From Rhizobium ruizarguesonis (GTDB lineage Bacteria; Pseudomonadota; Alphaproteobacteria; Rhizobiales; Rhizobiaceae), in contig NZ_PQIG01000001.1 of the NCBI RefSeq assembly GCF_012349115.1, positions 62,001 through 126,000 on the forward strand: 64,000 bases of DNA. Direction: 5' to 3'. The position numbers were made by a program, and so were the translations under genes. Shown one piece after another: positions 59,756-64,000 of the stretch. How positions within the stretch are numbered: the first letter of the stretch is position 1; each line of letters starts with the position of its first letter. The notes beneath the pieces were generated by a model that was not told the origin of the DNA, did no database searches, and was given only the letters and a program-made list of their open reading frames with translations.

Positions 59756-61384
59756 TCATGCCCCGGAAGAGATCCCGATCGCCAGTCCGTCGCCACGTGG
59801 ATCATGTGCGCCGGTCGCCATGCCGTCCTCGTCGATAACGATCACACCTGCCTGCCCTGCAAGCGGGCTCTGCGCCTCGATCGGTGACAGTGCGTGGCCT
59901 CGTGCGGCCAGTTCGGCAAGTACAGCTTCGCCGGCATCGCTTTCCAGCTTGAGGCTGTCACGGCTGTCGGAAAAGGTCTTGCCGAGAAGAAAGCGTGGAC
60001 CGGCCAGCGCTGTTGCTGGTTCCTCGTCGAAGTCGATCAGCCGGGTCAGCAGCATTGCCAGCGTCTGCGGCTGGCCGTCGGCGCCCTGCGTGCCGTAGAG
60101 CAGCGCAGGCTTGCCGTTGCGCAGGCCGAGGCCGGGATTCAAAGTATAGAAAGGCCGTTTGCCGGGTGCGATGGCATTGACATGCTTGGGATCGGACGAA
60201 AAGGCCGCCCCGCGGTTCTGCCAGAGAATACCGGTATCGCCGACCACCACGCCGCTGCCCCAGTCGAAATAGGTGCTCTGCAAGACGCTGACGCTGCCGC
60301 CCTCTGCGTCGGTTGCGGCGAAGAACACGGTGTCGCCACTGCGAAAGGGCGCCGGCCATTCGAGCGCTCGTGCCGGATCAATGGTGGCTGCCGCCTGCGC
60401 AAGATGCTGCGTGCTCAGCCATTCCTCCACCGGCTGCGGCACGACATCGGGATCGGCAATGCTGGCGCGCTCGAGGAACGCGCGTTTGACGGCTTCGACG
60501 CAGAGATGGAGATGATCGGCGCTGCCGGCCTTTTGGCTGGCAAGATCGAAATGGGCGAGAATGCCCATGATCGCCAGTGTCGACAGACCCTGTGTCGGCG
60601 GCGGCGGCGCAAGCAGCTCGAAGCCGCGATACGAGAGGCTGACGGGTGGCACTTCGCGCGTTCGGGTTGCCTTGAGATCGTCGCTGGTCAGCGGAGAGCC
60701 CACGGCCTGCAGGCCCGCCGCAATCCTCGTGCCGAGTTCGCCTTCGTAGAATGAACGCGGCCCATCACGGGCAATCAGTAAAAGCGATAGCGCCAAATTC
60801 TCCTGCCGGAACAGGCTGCCCGTTTTCGGCGCCGCGCCATCCGGCATGAAAAGTGCGGCAAAACCCGGCCAGCCGGCTGCCTCCGCCTGCCTGAAGGCAA
60901 GCCAGAAGCTCTGCGAGCGCGTAACAGGAAATCCCTCTTCGGCATGACGGATCGCATCGGCTAGCAAGACTGGGAAATCGATCTTTCCGCGCCAGTGCCG
61001 TGCGGAATAGTCATGGGCGTGCCGCCAGGCATCGACGGCGCAGGCCGAGGTGAGCGCCGAAAGCGGTCCGCGCAGCGGAATGCTGCCATTGAAATCCGGC
61101 AATTTGCGCCCCGCTTGCCCGATGCCGAGAAAACATGTTTTCCGCCCGCTGCGATCGGCAACGATCCAGACGGAATCGCCGCCAAGACCGCAGAAATGCG
61201 GGAAGACGACGGCAATCGTGCTGCCGATGGCGATCGCAGCCTCAAGCGCATTGCCGCCGGCTCGCAGGATCGCCGCACCTGCCTCGCTCGCCAGCGCATG
61301 CGGGCTTGTTATCATGCCGCCGCGCCCGGCTGCCTGTCTTGTGGAATCCCGTTCTGCCGGTGTCGTCACGCTATCAAATCCCAC
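59756..61384 (-). CDS. ggt: gamma-glutamyltransferase family protein (Ntn hydrolase)
   Basis: A 542-aa self-cleaving amidohydrolase acting on gamma-glutamyl bonds (glutathione or, in some relatives, other amides). ITSPHALASEAGAAILRAGGNALEAAIA is the family N-terminus. The nucleophile threonine is about T352 in RSGDTVFFAATD, followed by VSVLQSTYFDWGSGVVV. No signal peptide is seen, unlike the secreted E. coli enzyme, so it may be a cytoplasmic paralogue. The start appears to be GTG 61384 (another GTG lies five codons on). It sits 5 bp from the kinase pseudogene, in the same operon. Confidence 0.85.
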   Translation of the reverse strand: MGFDSVTTPAERDSTRQAAGRGGMITSPHALASEAGAAILRAGGNALEAAIAIGSTIAVVFPHFCGLGGDSVWIVADRSGRKTCFLGIGQAGRKLPDFNGSIPLRGPLSALTSACAVDAWRHAHDYSARHWRGKIDFPVLLADAIRHAEEGFPVTRSQSFWLAFRQAEAAGWPGFAALFMPDGAAPKTGSLFRQENLALSLLLIARDGPRSFYEGELGTRIAAGLQAVGSPLTSDDLKATRTREVPPVSLSYRGFELLAPPPPTQGLSTLAIMGILAHFDLASQKAGSADHLHLCVEAVKRAFLERASIADPDVVPQPVEEWLSTQHLAQAAATIDPARALEWPAPFRSGDTVFFAATDAEGGSVSVLQSTYFDWGSGVVVGDTGILWQNRGAAFSSDPKHVNAIAPGKRPFYTLNPGLGLRNGKPALLYGTQGADGQPQTLAMLLTRLIDFDEEPATALAGPRFLLGKTFSDSRDSLKLESDAGEAVLAELAARGHALSPIEAQSPLAGQAGVIVIDEDGMATGAHDPRGDGLAIGISSGA

Positions 61385-61389
61385 TCGGT

Positions 61390-62872
61390 CTATGGCCTGT
61401 AAAGCGCACGATAGGTCCGATAACCCCGATCATAAACCGCTGCATTGTCGGGATTGGGGAGGATTCTGTCACCTTGGCCGACAAAGGCCGTCACGCCGGA
61501 CCAATCCTCGGTCAATCCCGCACCGATCGCCGCGGCCCAGGCGACACCGAGGCAGGAGCCGGGATGGCCGGTGAGACCCTGCAGTGGCTGCTGCAGCACG
61601 TCGGAAACGATCTGCATCCAGATACGGCTCTGCGATCCTCCGTCGGAAACGATGAAACGCGTTGTCGGATGGCCTATGTCGTTCAGCACGTCGATATGAT
61701 GGCGCAGTGCATAGGCGTAGGCTTCCAGCATCGCCCGCCAGAGATGGCCGATATGATGCGACAGCGTCAGCCCGTCGATCAGGCCGCGCGCACCGGCATC
61801 ATGGATCGGCGTCTTCTCGCCGAGGAAGTAAGGCAGGATCGTCAGCCCGTCCGCGCCGGGCGCGCATGCCGCCGCCAGCCGATCGAGATAGTGGTGCGCG
61901 GATATTCCCTCCGCCTTTGCCGCGATCTCCTCGCGTCCGGCGAAGGTGCTGATGAACCAGTTGAGCCCCGAGCCGCCGGTCGACATGCAGCCGTTCGGCA
62001 TATAGAGCCCCGGAACCAGATGATAATCGAGAAACATGCGAGGATCGGGCCGCACGACATCCGTTGCCGTCAGGATATCGACGGCACCCCCGAATTTCAG
62101 CAGCACGTCGCCCGCCTTGTTGATCCCTGCGCCGAAGGCCGAGGCGATCATGTCGGCTGCCCCGCCGATAACAGGCGTTCCGGGCGCGAGTCCCGTCGCC
62201 TTGGCGGCCTCGTTGGTCACATGGCCAAGCACCTCATGCGAAGCGGCCTTCCTGGGAATGGCGTCCCGCCGCACTCTGGCAAGCCCGATCAGTTCGTCAT
62301 CGAGCCTGTCGGTATTGATATCGACGAAGCCCGCTTCCAGCGCCCAGTTCTGCTCGATAGCCTTTTCGCCGGTCAGCTTCCAGTTGATAAAATCATAGGA
62401 GCCCAACACAGTGGCAATGCGCTCGAAAACAGCGGGCTCATGCCGGGCCGATCCAGCGCAGCTTCGCCGTCACCAACTGCTGATTGATGCCGTTTCCCGC
62501 CCTGGCGAGAAAATCCGCTTCGTTCCATTCGGCCCTAAGTTCCTCGACCTCCTTGCCGCAGCGCCCGTCGCTTTGCTGGATGCTCGGCCTCAGCACGTCG
62601 CAGGCGTCATCAAGCAGCACGACGGCCGGCAGCATGCCGGTCACGCCGACGGCCGAGATTTGCCTAGCCTCGATCCCGCTCGTTGCAATCAGTTCGCTGG
62701 TGATCTCACAGACATTCGACCACCATTGCGCCGGGTCTTCCTCGGCCCAGCCGTGCTGCGGTGAATGAAGCGTCGACGGCCGTGAGGTGAGGCCGAGCAC
62801 GCGGTTCGGCAGTTCGATCAAGATGCCGATGGTGGAGGTGGTGCCGATATCGAGGCCGAGCGTGATGGACAT
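61390..62872 (-). pseudogene. FGGY-family carbohydrate kinase, frameshifted
   Basis: Removing one base gives a continuous 493-aa kinase, the usual family length. The 5' part, from ATG 62872, has LGLDIGTTSTIGILIE (phosphate loop) and ends ...TAKLRWIGPA at a stop near 62438. The 3' part continues in another frame as RHEPAVFERIATVLGSYDFI. The shift is at the GGG run 62445-62447 (CCC on the coding strand), where one extra C turns GGC-CGG into GGC-CCG-G. Later GGAADMIASAFGAGI and GGGSQSRIWMQIVSDVLQ are intact. Upstream BtpA and DeoR genes suggest a sugar or polyol kinase operon. Recent mutation or sequencing error. Confidence 0.87.
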
Positions 62873-62887
62873 GGCGGTTCCTCTCGT

Positions 62888-63688
62888 TCAGCGCAGCGCC
62901 TCGACGATCTCCATGAAGCGCTTTACCCGGTCGCCGTCGACCGGGTTCCAGGTATTGCCGTCCACCTTGAAATGCGTGCCGATGATGACGCCGCTGGCAA
63001 CGCTCAATATGTCGCGCACATTGTCCTTGTTGACGCCGGTATTGGCAAAGACGGGGACATCCTTGACCGTCTCGCAAACGCGCCTGAGGTCCGATTGATC
63101 GACCGCCTGTCCGGTCAGCGGCCCCGACACCAGGATGGCGTCGGCGAGCGACGAGAACACGGCGCTCTTCGCCCTGAGTTCGATCGGTCGCTGGTCCAGC
63201 GAATGGGCAAATTCCGCGTTGATGTTGAAGAGCATCTTCATCTCTTCGCGGCCGAGGCTATGTCGCAGCCGTGCCGCCTTGGCGCAATCCGGCTGCCAGA
63301 TGCCCATGTCGGAGGCGAAGACGCCGGTGAAGATCTCGCGAACGAAGCTCGCGCCCGTCACCGCGCCGATCGCAACGCTTGCCGACGGATCCCAGAGATA
63401 GTTGACGCCGAACGGCACGGTCAGATGCGGCTTCACCCGCTCGACGATCGACGTCATTGCCGCCAGCCCTTCCGGCGGCGCCTGGAAGACGTAGGGCCGG
63501 TCGTTCTCATTGCCGAACATGATGGCGTCGACGCCGCCCGCCTGCAGCTTCTCGATGTCGGAAAGCACGTCGTCGACGAGCTTGTTCACACCGGCGGCGG
63601 CGTCATAGGCGGGCGAGCCGGGCAGGGCTCCGATATGCGCCATCGCGATGACCGCCTTCTTCTTGACGCCAAAAAAGTCGAAGACCAT
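62888..63688 (-). CDS. BtpA/SgcQ-family protein
   Basis: A 266-aa TIM-barrel protein. The family N-terminus KAVIAMAHIGALPGSPAYD and DAIMFGNENDRPY are present, as is PVFANTGVNKDNVRDILSVA near the C-terminus. BtpA was named for photosystem I biogenesis in cyanobacteria, but the bacterial SgcQ-like members sit in sugar operons. Here it precedes an FGGY kinase by 15 bp and follows a DeoR regulator, so a sugar-related enzyme is likelier. ATG 63688 has GGGAG upstream. Confidence 0.82.
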   Translation of the reverse strand: MVFDFFGVKKKAVIAMAHIGALPGSPAYDAAAGVNKLVDDVLSDIEKLQAGGVDAIMFGNENDRPYVFQAPPEGLAAMTSIVERVKPHLTVPFGVNYLWDPSASVAIGAVTGASFVREIFTGVFASDMGIWQPDCAKAARLRHSLGREEMKMLFNINAEFAHSLDQRPIELRAKSAVFSSLADAILVSGPLTGQAVDQSDLRRVCETVKDVPVFANTGVNKDNVRDILSVASGVIIGTHFKVDGNTWNPVDGDRVKRFMEIVEALR

Positions 63689-63758
63689 GCGGGAACTCCC
63701 TGAAGCGAAATCGAGTGGAACAGTCATCCGCCGGGGGACGGATGCGGGAAAGGGCAAA

Positions 63759-64000
63759 TCAAAGCAGCGGCTGCTCCTCGGGCGCGATGCGCACATCGAC
63801 GCCAGCGGCGGCGAGCGCATCGGCGAGATCGGCCGGCGGCATGGCATCGGTGATCAGCATGTCGAATTGCTGCAGCGGCGCGATATGCACCAGCGACATA
63901 CGCTTGAACTTGGTGGAATCGCAAAGCACCACCTTCTGCGTGGCGCGGCGCAGATAGACCCGCTTCATGTCGGTGTCCTCGAAGGAATAGTCGTAAATTC
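63759..64000 (-). CDS. DeoR-family regulator, C-terminal part (cut by window edge)
   Basis: About 80 residues of the effector domain. YSFEDTDMKRVYLRRATQKVVLCDSTKFK carries the DeoR C-terminal signature (conserved Asp-Ser-x-Lys-Phe), followed by HIAPLQQFDMLITDA. The open frame runs off the right edge, so the HTH domain lies outside. The apparent ATG at 63968 is internal. It is the likely regulator of the BtpA-kinase genes. Confidence 0.82.
   Translation of the reverse strand, partial: IYDYSFEDTDMKRVYLRRATQKVVLCDSTKFKRMSLVHIAPLQQFDMLITDAMPPADLADALAAAGVDVRIAPEEQPLL

Overview
The window looks like part of a chromosome or large replicon of a Rhizobium-type alphaproteobacterium (R. leguminosarum/etli group is my best guess). 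The basis is high GC, dense short-overlap operons, many LacI-controlled sugar ABC systems, RIME-like palindromic intergenic mosaics and typical rhizobial protein families. No rRNA, tRNA, CRISPR array, integrase or transposase was seen.

Left half (1-30951): a plant-glycan utilisation island built from LacI-controlled modules. Module 1 is a GH78 alpha-L-rhamnosidase (cut by the left edge) divergent from a LacI regulator, with a perfect operator-like inverted repeat between them. Module 2 is a LacI regulator divergent from a sugar ABC transporter (binding protein, two permeases, ATPase) with an embedded GH127 beta-L-arabinofuranosidase. It is followed by a DapA-family lyase/GntR pair and by a divergent pair of proline-directed peptidases. 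Module 3 holds a GH29 alpha-L-fucosidase, a LacI regulator with three TAACGATAAC sites, a five-gene Opp/Dpp-type transporter, and a catabolic train (IolB-like isomerase, GH39 glycosidase, sugar isomerase/epimerase, 2-hydroxyacid dehydrogenase, enolase-superfamily enzyme). A lower-GC four-helix membrane protein sits between modules 2 and 3 and is flanked by imperfect 57-bp direct repeats of a gene end plus terminator.

Middle (30952-41103): an RND efflux locus comprising adaptor, pump, OmpR-type response regulator, histidine kinase and outer-membrane factor. The pump gene carries one in-frame TAA. A 37-bp array of four GTNAAG half-sites (spacing 10/11/10) occurs upstream of the adaptor/regulator pair, upstream of the outer-membrane gene, and as an orphan copy next to a 174-bp remnant of a second, paralogous pump. 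A patatin-like lipoprotein and RIME-like mosaic repeats lie between.

Right-middle (41138-57119): branched-chain amino-acid catabolism. On the minus strand are isovaleryl-CoA dehydrogenase, both methylcrotonyl-CoA carboxylase subunits, a MaoC hydratase and a CitE-like lyase. On the plus strand are an SDR, a thiolase, an acyl-CoA dehydrogenase and the complete branched-chain 2-oxoacid dehydrogenase complex (E1a, E1b, E2, E3). Between them are an AraC regulator and a Phd/PemK-type toxin-antitoxin pair whose toxin is frameshifted.

Right end (57750-64000): a small conserved-looking protein, RsgA, a 58-aa protein, gamma-glutamyltransferase, a frameshifted FGGY sugar kinase, a BtpA-family protein and the C-terminus of a DeoR regulator cut by the window edge. 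In all, three otherwise intact genes (RND pump, PemK-like toxin, FGGY kinase) carry single disabling changes. These are real pseudogenisation or sequence errors, and raw reads would tell which.
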